Origin: Pyxidicoccus parkwaysis
GTDB lineage: Bacteria; Myxococcota; Myxococcia; Myxococcales; Myxococcaceae
Length of the DNA: 64,000 nucleotides
Direction: 5' to 3'
NCBI RefSeq assembly: GCF_017301735.1
Contig: NZ_CP071090.1
Coordinates: forward strand, 7,802,001-7,866,000
Within the stretch, counting starts at the first letter, position 1, and each line of letters starts with the position of its first letter. A program made the translations under genes and the position numbers. Below the pieces are notes generated by a model. That model was not told the DNA's origin. It did no database searches and saw only the letters and a program-made list of their open reading frames with translations. This document shows positions 8,343 through 16,028 of this stretch, in pieces.

Positions 8343-9881
8343 ATGCCGGACGTCATCGTGGTGGGGGCAGGGCACAACGGCCTCGTGACAGCGGCGCTGC
8401 TGGCGCGCCGGGGCCTTTCGGTCACCGTCCTCGAGGACAAGGACGTGATTGGCGGCGCGTGCCGCACGGAGTACCCCTTCCGCACCGCGCCGAAGCTGGG
8501 GGTGTCCACCGGCGCGTACCTGCTGGGGCTCATGCCGCCGGAGCTGCTGCGCGAGCTGGAGCTGGATTTGCCCCTCAAGCGCAGGGACCCGCATTACTTC
8601 CTGCCCACCACCGGCAAGAAGTACCTGCTGTTCGGCTCGGACGAGCGCGAGCTGAAGCGCCAGTTCCAGGAGTTCTTCTCCCAGGAGGACTGGGAGGCCA
8701 ACCAGGCCCTGAACGCCGAGCTGGCCGCGCTGCGCGACGACATCGCCCCGACGTGGCTCATGCCTCCGGTGTCGATTGAGGAGACCGCCGAGCGCTTCGT
8801 CCGCCCCGCCCTGCGCCAGCACTTCGTGCGCCTGTGTCGCGGCACGGCGCGCGAGTACCTGGAGCGCTTCGGCTTCAAGTCGGATTTGGTGAAGGCCATG
8901 TACGCGGTGACGGACGCGTTCTCCGGGCTCGACGGCGGCTACGACACGCCCGGCACGGGGATGAACCTGCTCGTCCACAACATGTGCCGGCTGCCCGGCA
9001 GCGGCGGCACGTGGATGATTGTCGGCGGCGGCATGGGCACCGTCACCCAGTCCATCGCCAACGTCGCGCGCAAGTACGGCGCCCAGATTCGCACTGGCGC
9101 GAAAGTCACGTCGGTCCGCGTGGACCGGGGTGTGGTGAAGGGCGTGGTGCTGGCCAACGGCGAAGAGGTGAATGCCAACGTCGTCGTGTCCAACGGCGAC
9201 CCGTTCCGCACGATGAAGCTGGTGGAGCAGTCGGCGCTGCCCGCGGACTACCGGAAGAAGGTGGAGGCCATGGCGGTGCCGGGCACCACGCTGAAGGTGA
9301 ACCTGTGCCTCAAGGACCTGCCGCGCTTCACCTGCCTCCCCGAGGACCGTGGCCAGTTCGGCCCCACCATCCACCTGCTGCCGCAGGAGGACGACGTGCT
9401 CGGGGCGCTGGCGCGCGCGTACAAGGACACGCAGGAGGGCCGGCTGTCCGAGTTCCCCTCCATCGAGTGGTACATCCACACCACGGTGGACCCGTCGCTG
9501 CGTGACTCGGAGGGGCACCACAACTCCGCGCTCTTCGTGGAGTGGGTGCCGCACACGCTGAAGGGCACCACGTGGGAGCAGGAGGAGTCGCGCTACGTGA
9601 AGCAGCTGCTCTCCATCTGCGACCGCTTCGCTCCCGGCACCAGTGATTTGGTGCAGGAGACCTTCGTGCTCACGCCGAGGAAAATCGAGGAGCACTTCGG
9701 GATTACCGGTGGCCACATCCACCATGTGGACAACAAGCGGGGCTTCACCGACCGGCTGCCCTACGAGACGCCGGTGCAGGGGCTCTACTTCTGCAGCGCC
9801 GGGTGCCACCCCGCGGGCAGCGTCATCGGCGCGGCCGGACACAACGCGGCCGGCGTGGTGCTACAGGCGCTCGGACGGTGA
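8343..9881 (+). CDS. FAD-dependent phytoene-dehydrogenase-like oxidoreductase (PYROXD2 type)
   Basis: A 512-aa flavoprotein. The N-terminal dinucleotide-binding motif VVGAGHNGLVTAALLARRG is followed by an acidic residue (VLEDKDVIGGACRT), and the C-terminal FAD motif is GCHPAGSVIGAAGHNAA. This organisation is typical of the CrtI-like NAD(P)/FAD family related to eukaryotic PYROXD2. Substrate unknown; there are no carotenoid genes beside it. ATG 8343 is chosen because GGAGG lies 7 nt upstream and the Rossmann motif follows at once. The open frame reaching back to 8178 overlaps the divergent gene and is not needed. Confidence 0.9.
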   Translation: MPDVIVVGAGHNGLVTAALLARRGLSVTVLEDKDVIGGACRTEYPFRTAPKLGVSTGAYLLGLMPPELLRELELDLPLKRRDPHYFLPTTGKKYLLFGSDERELKRQFQEFFSQEDWEANQALNAELAALRDDIAPTWLMPPVSIEETAERFVRPALRQHFVRLCRGTAREYLERFGFKSDLVKAMYAVTDAFSGLDGGYDTPGTGMNLLVHNMCRLPGSGGTWMIVGGGMGTVTQSIANVARKYGAQIRTGAKVTSVRVDRGVVKGVVLANGEEVNANVVVSNGDPFRTMKLVEQSALPADYRKKVEAMAVPGTTLKVNLCLKDLPRFTCLPEDRGQFGPTIHLLPQEDDVLGALARAYKDTQEGRLSEFPSIEWYIHTTVDPSLRDSEGHHNSALFVEWVPHTLKGTTWEQEESRYVKQLLSICDRFAPGTSDLVQETFVLTPRKIEEHFGITGGHIHHVDNKRGFTDRLPYETPVQGLYFCSAGCHPAGSVIGAAGHNAAGVVLQALGR

Positions 9882-9887
9882 GTGCAG

Positions 9888-9902
9888 TCCCACCTGGTGG
9901 GA
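9888..9902. other. 15-bp perfect palindrome upstream of dnaX
   Basis: TCCCACC-T-GGTGGGA lies 6 nt after the oxidoreductase stop and 37 nt before dnaX. It could be an operator or a short terminator stem; the sequence does not decide. Confidence 0.4.
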
Positions 9903-9939
9903 TGGCAACGAGATGGATCATTCACGCCGTCGTGTTTAG

Positions 9940-11166
9940 ATGACCAACCCCATGAGCTACCTCGTCCTCGCGCGTAAATGGCGTCCGCAGAAGTTCGATG
10001 ACATGACCGGACAGGAGCACGTCGTCCGGACCGTCGCGAACGCCATCAAGATGGACCGGGTGGCCCACGCGTACCTGTTCTGCGGGCCGCGTGGAGTGGG
10101 CAAGACGACGGCCGCACGTCTGCTCGCCAAGGCCCTCAACTGTGAGAAGGGCCCCACGGCGAACCCGTGTGGCGAGTGCCGTGCGTGCACGGAGATTGCC
10201 GCCGGCACCAGCGTGGACGTGGCGGAAATCGACGGTGCGTCCAACAACGGCGTGGAGAACGTCCGCGAGATTCGCGAGAACGCGAAGTACCTGCCGCAGC
10301 GGGACCGGCACAAGATCTACATCATCGACGAGGTCCACATGCTGTCGGGGGCGGCGTTCAACGCGCTGCTCAAGACGCTGGAGGAGCCGCCCGGGCACGT
10401 GAAGTTCATCTTCGCGACCACCGAGGCGCACAAGCTCCCGGACACCATCCTCTCGCGGTGCCAGCGCCACAACTTCCGGCGGATTCCGGCGGCGCGGATG
10501 CTCCAGCGGCTGCAGGAGATCTGCAAGGCGGAGGGGGCGGGAATCTCTGACCGCTCGCTGTCGCTGGTGGTGCGCCAGTCCGAGGGCGGCATGCGCGACG
10601 CGCTCAGCCTCCTGGACCAGATTCTGGCGTCGTGCGGGGCCAACCCCACGGATGAAGAGGTGGCCGAGGCGCTGGGCGCCATCGACCGGACGATGGTGCA
10701 GGACTTCGCCGAGGCGATGGTCCGCAAGGACGCGAAGCGGGTGCTGGAGCGAGTGGAGGAGGTCTTCAACCGCGGCCTGGACCTGAAGCGTCTGGCGGAG
10801 GAACTGGCGCTCCAGTTGCGGCATCTCTTCGTCACCAAGACGCTGGGCCAGGCGCCCAGCGAGCTGGCCGAGTCCGAGCAGAAGGCGCTGCTCGCGCTGG
10901 CGAAGGAGGCCGAGACGGCGCAACTCACGCGCCTGTTCGACGTGGTGCACGGCTGCATCTGGGACGTGTCGCGCGCGGCGCAACCGAGGCTCGCGCTGGA
11001 GATGGCGTTGCTGAAGGCCATCCAGCTCTCGCCGGGCGGCTCCATTCCGGAGCTGCTCGCCCGGGTGGACCGGCTCGCTGCCGGGCTGCCCCAGGGGGAC
11101 GGTGCAGCGAAGAACACCACTGGAGCGCCGGGAGGTCGCTCCAGCTCCGCCAACTTTCGCGCCTGA
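9940..11166 (+). CDS. dnaX: DNA polymerase III gamma/tau subunit, N-terminal (gamma-like) frame
   Basis: Clamp-loader AAA+ ATPase. Walker A GPRGVGKTT (residues 49-57), zinc ligands C68/C77/C80/C83, Walker B IIDEVH (about 128-133) and sensor region TTEAHK are all present, then the collar domain. The frame ends at a TGA (11164-11166) just after domain III, giving a 408-aa gamma-sized protein. The tau C-terminal region continues in the +1 frame (next entry). Either dnaX makes tau by a frameshift or a one-base change breaks the gene. Start at ATG 9940; ATG 9952 (MSYLVLARKW) is an alternative. First gene of the classical dnaX-ybaB-recR order. Confidence 0.93.
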   Translation: MTNPMSYLVLARKWRPQKFDDMTGQEHVVRTVANAIKMDRVAHAYLFCGPRGVGKTTAARLLAKALNCEKGPTANPCGECRACTEIAAGTSVDVAEIDGASNNGVENVREIRENAKYLPQRDRHKIYIIDEVHMLSGAAFNALLKTLEEPPGHVKFIFATTEAHKLPDTILSRCQRHNFRRIPAARMLQRLQEICKAEGAGISDRSLSLVVRQSEGGMRDALSLLDQILASCGANPTDEEVAEALGAIDRTMVQDFAEAMVRKDAKRVLERVEEVFNRGLDLKRLAEELALQLRHLFVTKTLGQAPSELAESEQKALLALAKEAETAQLTRLFDVVHGCIWDVSRAAQPRLALEMALLKAIQLSPGGSIPELLARVDRLAAGLPQGDGAAKNTTGAPGGRSSSANFRA

Positions 11167-12958
11167 GTCCCGGCACGACGCCGTACCGCAGCACGCCCCT
11201 GCCCCGCGTCCGTGGGAAGGCCGCCCCGTGGCCGCGACCGAGCCCGTGCACATGGGTGAGCGGCAGGCCGAGCCGATGCGCGCGGCAGCGCCGACGTACG
11301 CGGAGCCTCCGCGCACGGGCGATACCGCGCACGCGTCCGGAGGCCCGCGCTACGCGGAGTCAGCACGCGCGTCCGAGCCGATGCACTCGGCGGAAGTCGC
11401 ACGCCATGCCGAGACTCCGCGCTACGTGGAGCCTTCACCCGCCTCCGAGCCCATACGGCCCGTCGAGCCGATGCGCTCGATGGAAGGCGCGCGCTATTCC
11501 GAGCCGGCGCACACGGGGCCTGCGATTCCGGTCATGCCGCCCGTGGCGCCCACCGGCCCCGTCATGGACGACCTGCCTCCGTCCGCGGCCCGGCCCCTGT
11601 CCTTCCTGCGCAACGGTGGAGGCGCTGGCGCCACCGCGATGGCACCGTCGTCGCCCGCCATGCCCGCGTACTCCGCCGAGGACGTGGTGCCCTCCGGTCC
11701 GCTGATGGATGGGCTGCCTCCGACGGCGGCTCGCCCGCTGTCCTTCCTTCGGAAGAATGGCGGTGCACAGCCTCCGCCCGCAGTGCCGTCAGAACCTCCG
11801 GCAGGAGCCACGCCGCTGTCGCGCACCATGGAGCCCGCGCCCACGGTCCGCGTCACCAACGTGCGCAAGCCGGAGCCGCTCAGTCCTCCGGAGCCTCCGC
11901 CGTACGACGACGAAGACGCGCGCTACTACCCTGAGCAGGCCTCGCCCGAAGGCTGTGCCTCCGGCGAGTGCATCCCGGACGAGGTTCCTTCCGAGCCCGT
12001 TGCCGCGAGTGCGCCCGCTGCTGCGCCGGTCTCCAGCACACCTGCCATCCCGCCCGCGACGGGCATGCATGCGAACGACGCTGCGTCGTCATTCGCATCG
12101 GCTCCGGCTTCTCATGGGGCCGCCTACGCACAAACACCCGCCGCGTCTCCGGCCTCAAATGGCCCCGGTCCCAACGGGCATGCAGCCACGTCCTCACACG
12201 GGCCCGCCGCCTATGCGCCCGCATCCGGCGTAGCTCCGGCCTCACCTGCCCCCGGTCCCAACGGGCATGCGTCCACGGTGTCCCCTACCTCGCGCGGACC
12301 TGCCGCCTACGCGCAGACGTCCGCTGTGCCTCCGCCGCCCGCGCCGCGCGTGCCCACCACGCCGCCGGTCGCCGCGCGCCCCGCCTTCACGCCTCCCGCT
12401 CCAGCCCCACGGACCTTCGCCCCGGAGACGGACAGCGAGCCGGATTCAGAACCCACCGCGGCGCCGCCCCCGGTCGCTCGCGGCCGGGACAACCCGAACC
12501 TGCCCCTCATCGAGCGGTGGCGGGCCGCCGTGGAGAGCGTGAAGGGCGCGTCCATCCGTCACGGCACGGCGCTGGCCAACGGCCGGCTCCTGTCCATGCG
12601 GGCGGGGGAAATCGTCCTCGGCTTCCTCCCGACGGCGGGCCTCCACAAGATGGCGGTCTCCTCCGCGGCGGGCAAAGCCACCATCGACAAGGCCCTGGCC
12701 GAGCACTTCGGCCGTCCGGTGAAGCTGTCCTTCCAGGACATCAACCCGGAAGACAGCCGGGCCACGCTCAGCCTCGCCGAGCAGGACGCCCAGAGCCGCG
12801 CCAACCACGAGAAGACCACGGAGGGCAAGGTTCGCGGCCACCCCGCCATCCGCGCGGTGCTCAAGTTCCTGGGCGGCGAAATCGAGCACATCCAGGTCTA
12901 CGAGCCCGAGCGCCCTTCGGCCGTCCCTGCGGCCGACACTCCGGACGACAGCGCCTGA
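11102..12958 (+). CDS. dnaX: Tau C-terminal region of DnaX in the +1 frame
   Basis: This frame overlaps the end of the gamma frame by about 65 nt and is one base ahead of it. It encodes a roughly 450-aa low-complexity Pro/Ala/Glu-rich linker, then a folded C-terminal domain (from LPLIERWRAAVESVK through GEIVLGFLP to KLSFQDI). That domain matches the conserved DnaX/tau C-terminal domain, which contacts Pol III alpha and DnaB. It has no plausible start or ribosome site of its own and ends 93 nt before ybaB. Codons at 11108-11119 (CGA AGA ACA CCA) are very unlike the rest of the genome, so the true frame switch probably lies between about 11120 and 11166. Confidence 0.8.
   Translation: MQRRTPLERREVAPAPPTFAPESRHDAVPQHAPAPRPWEGRPVAATEPVHMGERQAEPMRAAAPTYAEPPRTGDTAHASGGPRYAESARASEPMHSAEVARHAETPRYVEPSPASEPIRPVEPMRSMEGARYSEPAHTGPAIPVMPPVAPTGPVMDDLPPSAARPLSFLRNGGGAGATAMAPSSPAMPAYSAEDVVPSGPLMDGLPPTAARPLSFLRKNGGAQPPPAVPSEPPAGATPLSRTMEPAPTVRVTNVRKPEPLSPPEPPPYDDEDARYYPEQASPEGCASGECIPDEVPSEPVAASAPAAAPVSSTPAIPPATGMHANDAASSFASAPASHGAAYAQTPAASPASNGPGPNGHAATSSHGPAAYAPASGVAPASPAPGPNGHASTVSPTSRGPAAYAQTSAVPPPPAPRVPTTPPVAARPAFTPPAPAPRTFAPETDSEPDSEPTAAPPPVARGRDNPNLPLIERWRAAVESVKGASIRHGTALANGRLLSMRAGEIVLGFLPTAGLHKMAVSSAAGKATIDKALAEHFGRPVKLSFQDINPEDSRATLSLAEQDAQSRANHEKTTEGKVRGHPAIRAVLKFLGGEIEHIQVYEPERPSAVPAADTPDDSA
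11555..11752 (+). repeat. Repeated PLSFLR linear motif in the DnaX linker
   Basis: Two 57-nt copies (11555-11611 and 11696-11752) encode GPVMDDLPPSAARPLSFLR and GPLMDGLPPTAARPLSFLR, each followed by a Gly-rich stretch. In an otherwise disordered linker this conserved 19-residue pair looks like a bivalent binding motif. Degenerate GPNGHA and GPAAYA repeats occur later in the linker (about 12160-12315). Confidence 0.75.
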
Positions 12959-13051
12959 CAACCACCTCGCGCAACGATAGGGTGCGCCTCTCACTCCACG
13001 CCGGGACGGGGCCAATGACGGCGCCCGCTCCCAAGAGTACCGAGGAAGCAC

Positions 13052-13369
13052 ATGCCTGGCGTTGACCTGAACTACTTCATCCGGCAGGCGAACAAGCTGA
13101 CGGAGAAGATTGAAGAGCGGAAGCAGCAGCTGGCGGAAGAGACTGTCGAGGCCAAGTCCGGTGAAGGCCGCGTCACCGTCATCGCCAACGGCATCCAGGA
13201 GATTCGCAGCATCAAGATCGACAAGTCCGCCATCGACCCGAATGACCCGTCGATGCTCGAGGACCTCATCACCGCCGCGGTGAATGCCGCCCTGGCGAGC
13301 AGCCGTCAGCACATGCAGCGCGAGCTCGCGAAAATCTCCGGCGGCATCAAGATCCCCGGCGTTACCTGA
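13052..13369 (+). CDS. ybaB: YbaB/EbfC family nucleoid-associated protein
   Basis: A 105-aa DNA-binding protein. The N-terminal helix is rich in charged residues (NKLTEKIEERKQQLAEE), followed by the conserved V-x-G/E-GRVTVIANG and the LEDLITAAVNAAL helix. Family members form small dimers that coat DNA, and the gene conventionally sits between dnaX and recR, as here (stop 6 nt before recR). The ATG at 13052 is preceded by GAGGAA. Role in recombination or nucleoid structure is inferred from the family. Confidence 0.93.
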   Translation: MPGVDLNYFIRQANKLTEKIEERKQQLAEETVEAKSGEGRVTVIANGIQEIRSIKIDKSAIDPNDPSMLEDLITAAVNAALASSRQHMQRELAKISGGIKIPGVT

Positions 13370-13375
13370 TACCGG

Positions 13376-13969
13376 ATGACTCCCGACCCGCTGAATCGAC
13401 TCGTCGCCCAGCTCGCGAAGCTGCCGGGCATCGGCGAGAAGACCGCCCAGCGCCTCGCGTTCCACATCCTGCGAGCGCCGGGCGAGTACGCCTCGGACCT
13501 GTCCCTGGCCATCCGCGAGGTGAAGGAGAAGGTGCACCTGTGCGTGCGCTGCTTCTCCCTCACCGACTCGGAGACGTGCGGCTTCTGCCGGGACTCGCGC
13601 CGCGACGAGCGCGTGCTCTGCGTGGTGGAGACCTACGCGGACCTGATGGCGCTCGAGCGCACGCGCGAGTTCAAGGGCCGCTACCACGTCCTACACGGCG
13701 TGCTGTCGCCGCTGGAGGGCGTGGGCCCTGAGCAGCTCCGCATCAAGGAACTGCTGGAGCGCCTCAACGACAGCCGGGTGGAGGAGCTCATCATCGCCAC
13801 CAACCCGGACGTCGAGGGCGAGGCCACCGCGCTCTACCTGACGCGCCTGCTCAAGCCGATGGGCCTGCGCGTCACCCGCATCGCCCAGGGCCTGCCCATG
13901 GGTGGTGATTTGGAGTTCGCGGACCAGGCCACGCTGGCGAAGGCGCTGTCGGCCCGCCGCGACCTGTAG
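13376..13969 (+). CDS. recR: Recombination protein RecR
   Basis: A 197-aa component of the RecFOR loader that places RecA on gapped DNA. An N-terminal helix-hairpin-helix (LAKLPGIGEKTAQRLAF) is followed by a four-cysteine zinc finger (C56, C59, C68, C71), then a Toprim domain (VVETYADLMALE, ATNPDVEGEAT) and a C-terminal Walker B-like tail. Length and domain order are normal. Begins 6 nt after ybaB, so co-translated with it. Confidence 0.96.
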   Translation: MTPDPLNRLVAQLAKLPGIGEKTAQRLAFHILRAPGEYASDLSLAIREVKEKVHLCVRCFSLTDSETCGFCRDSRRDERVLCVVETYADLMALERTREFKGRYHVLHGVLSPLEGVGPEQLRIKELLERLNDSRVEELIIATNPDVEGEATALYLTRLLKPMGLRVTRIAQGLPMGGDLEFADQATLAKALSARRDL

Positions 13970-14003
13970 GCAAGGCACTGGCGGCGCCGGACTTCTGGCG
14001 CCG

Positions 14004-16028
14004 CTACTCCGTCACCCGCCACGAGAAGGGCATCACCACGGTGACCTCCTGGTCCCTGTGGGCCGGGAAGCGCAGCCGCTCGGCCTGGGCTTCGAGGCAG
14101 CGGCCCACGCCCGTGGACGCCAGCGGCCCGCGCGTGCCCGCCTGCACCTTGCCGGACGAGGCGATGGTGAGCTGCACCTGCACCTCGCCCTGCGTCGACG
14201 GCAGGTCCGCCTTGTAGTGCTCGAAGCAGGAGGTGATGCGCGCACGCCCGCGCGACACCACGCGCTGGATGTCCTCGATGCCCAGCGTCACCAGCTTCTT
14301 CGAGGTGGCGGCGCGAGGCTCCGGCTTCCTGCCCGTGTCCGGTGCAACCTCGTCCGTCTCGGAGCCCGTGGCCGGCGCGCCCTGCGCGTTCGCCACCATG
14401 GTCCCCACCGAGGTGCCCTGGGCAGAGCCCGTGGGAGAGCCACCCGTCGGCGAGGCCGTCATCGCGACGCTTCCCGACGCGCCGTTGGTCCCCGTTGGAG
14501 CTCCGTTCGCGGCAGCAGCCAGCTCCGCGCCCGTCGCGGCGGGAGTCCCCGTGGCACCGGCCCCGGTATTCGCCCCCGCTGCCGCGATGCCCTCGGTCCC
14601 ACCTGTCGCGGCGCTTCCCCCGGAGGGATTCGCCATCACCGCGGCCGTCCCCTGCGTGCCGCCACTGTTCCCGGACGCCCCTCCCGACTCACCGGGCCTC
14701 ACGATGGACGGTGACTGCTGGATGCGCTGAACCCCGGCGTAGCCGACGACGCCCGCCCCCACCAGCAGCAGCGCCCCCGCGAGGCCGATGCCCACCATGA
14801 GCCCACGCCGGCTCGCGGGCGCGGAGCTCACGGGAGCGGGCACCACGGACACCTGCGGCGCGGCCGATGCCACGCCCACTCCCGCCGCGACGGAAGGCGG
14901 ACGCGCTGGCGCCACCTCGGGCCCCGGCTGACGGTGGCCATACACGTCTGTCCCGGCCGGCACCCCCGCGGGCATCTGCACGGGCGAGCCCTCCGTGCCG
15001 TGCGTGGCGGTGAGCGTGGCCAGCGTGGGGATGCGGGTGCGCTCGGTGAAGCGCTCCTCGCCGAAGTGGCCGCGCAGGAACGCGCCCAGGTGCGTGGAGC
15101 CGGACGCGCTCAGGTTCTCCCCGAGGAACGCCTCCAGGTCGTCCGCGAACGCTTCAGCGGACGGATAGCGGTCCTCGGGCTTGAAGGACATGGCCTTGAG
15201 GACGATGGCCTCCAGCTCCCCGGGCAGGTCCGGCCGCAGCTCGCGCGGGCGCTTGAAGTCCCCGTGCAGGAGCGCGTTGAGTACCGCGAGGTCGTTCTCC
15301 CGGGAGAAGGGCCGCACGTGGGTGAGCGCCTCGTACAGGCTCACGCCCAGCGCGAAGACGTCCGCCCGCCGGTCCACTTCCTTCCCCTGCGCCTGCTCCG
15401 GCGCCATGTACATGTACTTGCCCTTCACCACGCCGGTGCGCGTGTTGACGAGCCTCGACTCGGCCTTGGCGATGCCGAAGTCCAGCACCTTCACCTGCCC
15501 CTGGTACGTCAGGTACAGGTTCGAGGGAGAGATGTCGCGGTGGACGATGTTGAGCGGCTGCCCGGACTCGTTGCAGAACTCGTGGGCGTAGTGCAGCCCG
15601 TGCGCCGCGTCGATGAGCACGCGCAGGACGATGGGGAACGGCAGGTAGTGCCGCCTACGCCCCGCCACCCGCAGCGTCGTGGAGAAGTCCTCGCCCGCGA
15701 GGTACTCCATGCAGATGTAGTAGCAGCCCTCGGTGAAGCCGAGCTCCTGTATCTGCACGATGTTGGGGTGAGACAGCTTCGCCGCCAGCCGCGCCTCGTC
15801 GCGGAACATCTCCACGAAGTCGGGGATGTTCGACAGGTGCGGCAACATGCGCTTGATGACGACGTTGCGCTCGAAGTTGTCAGCACCCAGCAGCTTGGCG
15901 AGGAAGATTTCCGCCATGCCGCCCTCGGCCAGCTTCCGCACCAGCACGTACTGGCCATAGGGACGCAGCAGGGGCGCGGCGGCTTCTTCGGGGGCGGGGC
16001 GTGTCGTCTGGGGGGGGGACATCCTCAC
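14004..16028 (-). CDS. Ser/Thr protein kinase with TM helix and AgmX/PglI-like C-terminal domain
   Basis: A 674-aa membrane kinase. The catalytic domain (about residues 24-310) has K59 (VVIKR), the catalytic loop H163-R-D165-ISPSN and D183-F-G, so it should be active. A Thr/Gly/Ala-rich segment and a TM helix (RRGLMVGIGLAGALLLVG) follow. A C-terminal domain of about 100 residues (RGRARITSCFEHYKADLPS... GRCLEAQAERLRFP) resembles the TonB_C-like AgmX/PglI domain of gliding proteins. The GTG start overlaps the preceding gene's TGA by 4 nt (GTGA), and it is the last gene of a three-gene operon. It may couple envelope state to phosphorylation (inference). Confidence 0.88.
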   Translation of the reverse strand: MRMSPPQTTRPAPEEAAAPLLRPYGQYVLVRKLAEGGMAEIFLAKLLGADNFERNVVIKRMLPHLSNIPDFVEMFRDEARLAAKLSHPNIVQIQELGFTEGCYYICMEYLAGEDFSTTLRVAGRRRHYLPFPIVLRVLIDAAHGLHYAHEFCNESGQPLNIVHRDISPSNLYLTYQGQVKVLDFGIAKAESRLVNTRTGVVKGKYMYMAPEQAQGKEVDRRADVFALGVSLYEALTHVRPFSRENDLAVLNALLHGDFKRPRELRPDLPGELEAIVLKAMSFKPEDRYPSAEAFADDLEAFLGENLSASGSTHLGAFLRGHFGEERFTERTRIPTLATLTATHGTEGSPVQMPAGVPAGTDVYGHRQPGPEVAPARPPSVAAGVGVASAAPQVSVVPAPVSSAPASRRGLMVGIGLAGALLLVGAGVVGYAGVQRIQQSPSIVRPGESGGASGNSGGTQGTAAVMANPSGGSAATGGTEGIAAAGANTGAGATGTPAATGAELAAAANGAPTGTNGASGSVAMTASPTGGSPTGSAQGTSVGTMVANAQGAPATGSETDEVAPDTGRKPEPRAATSKKLVTLGIEDIQRVVSRGRARITSCFEHYKADLPSTQGEVQVQLTIASSGKVQAGTRGPLASTGVGRCLEAQAERLRFPAHRDQEVTVVMPFSWRVTE

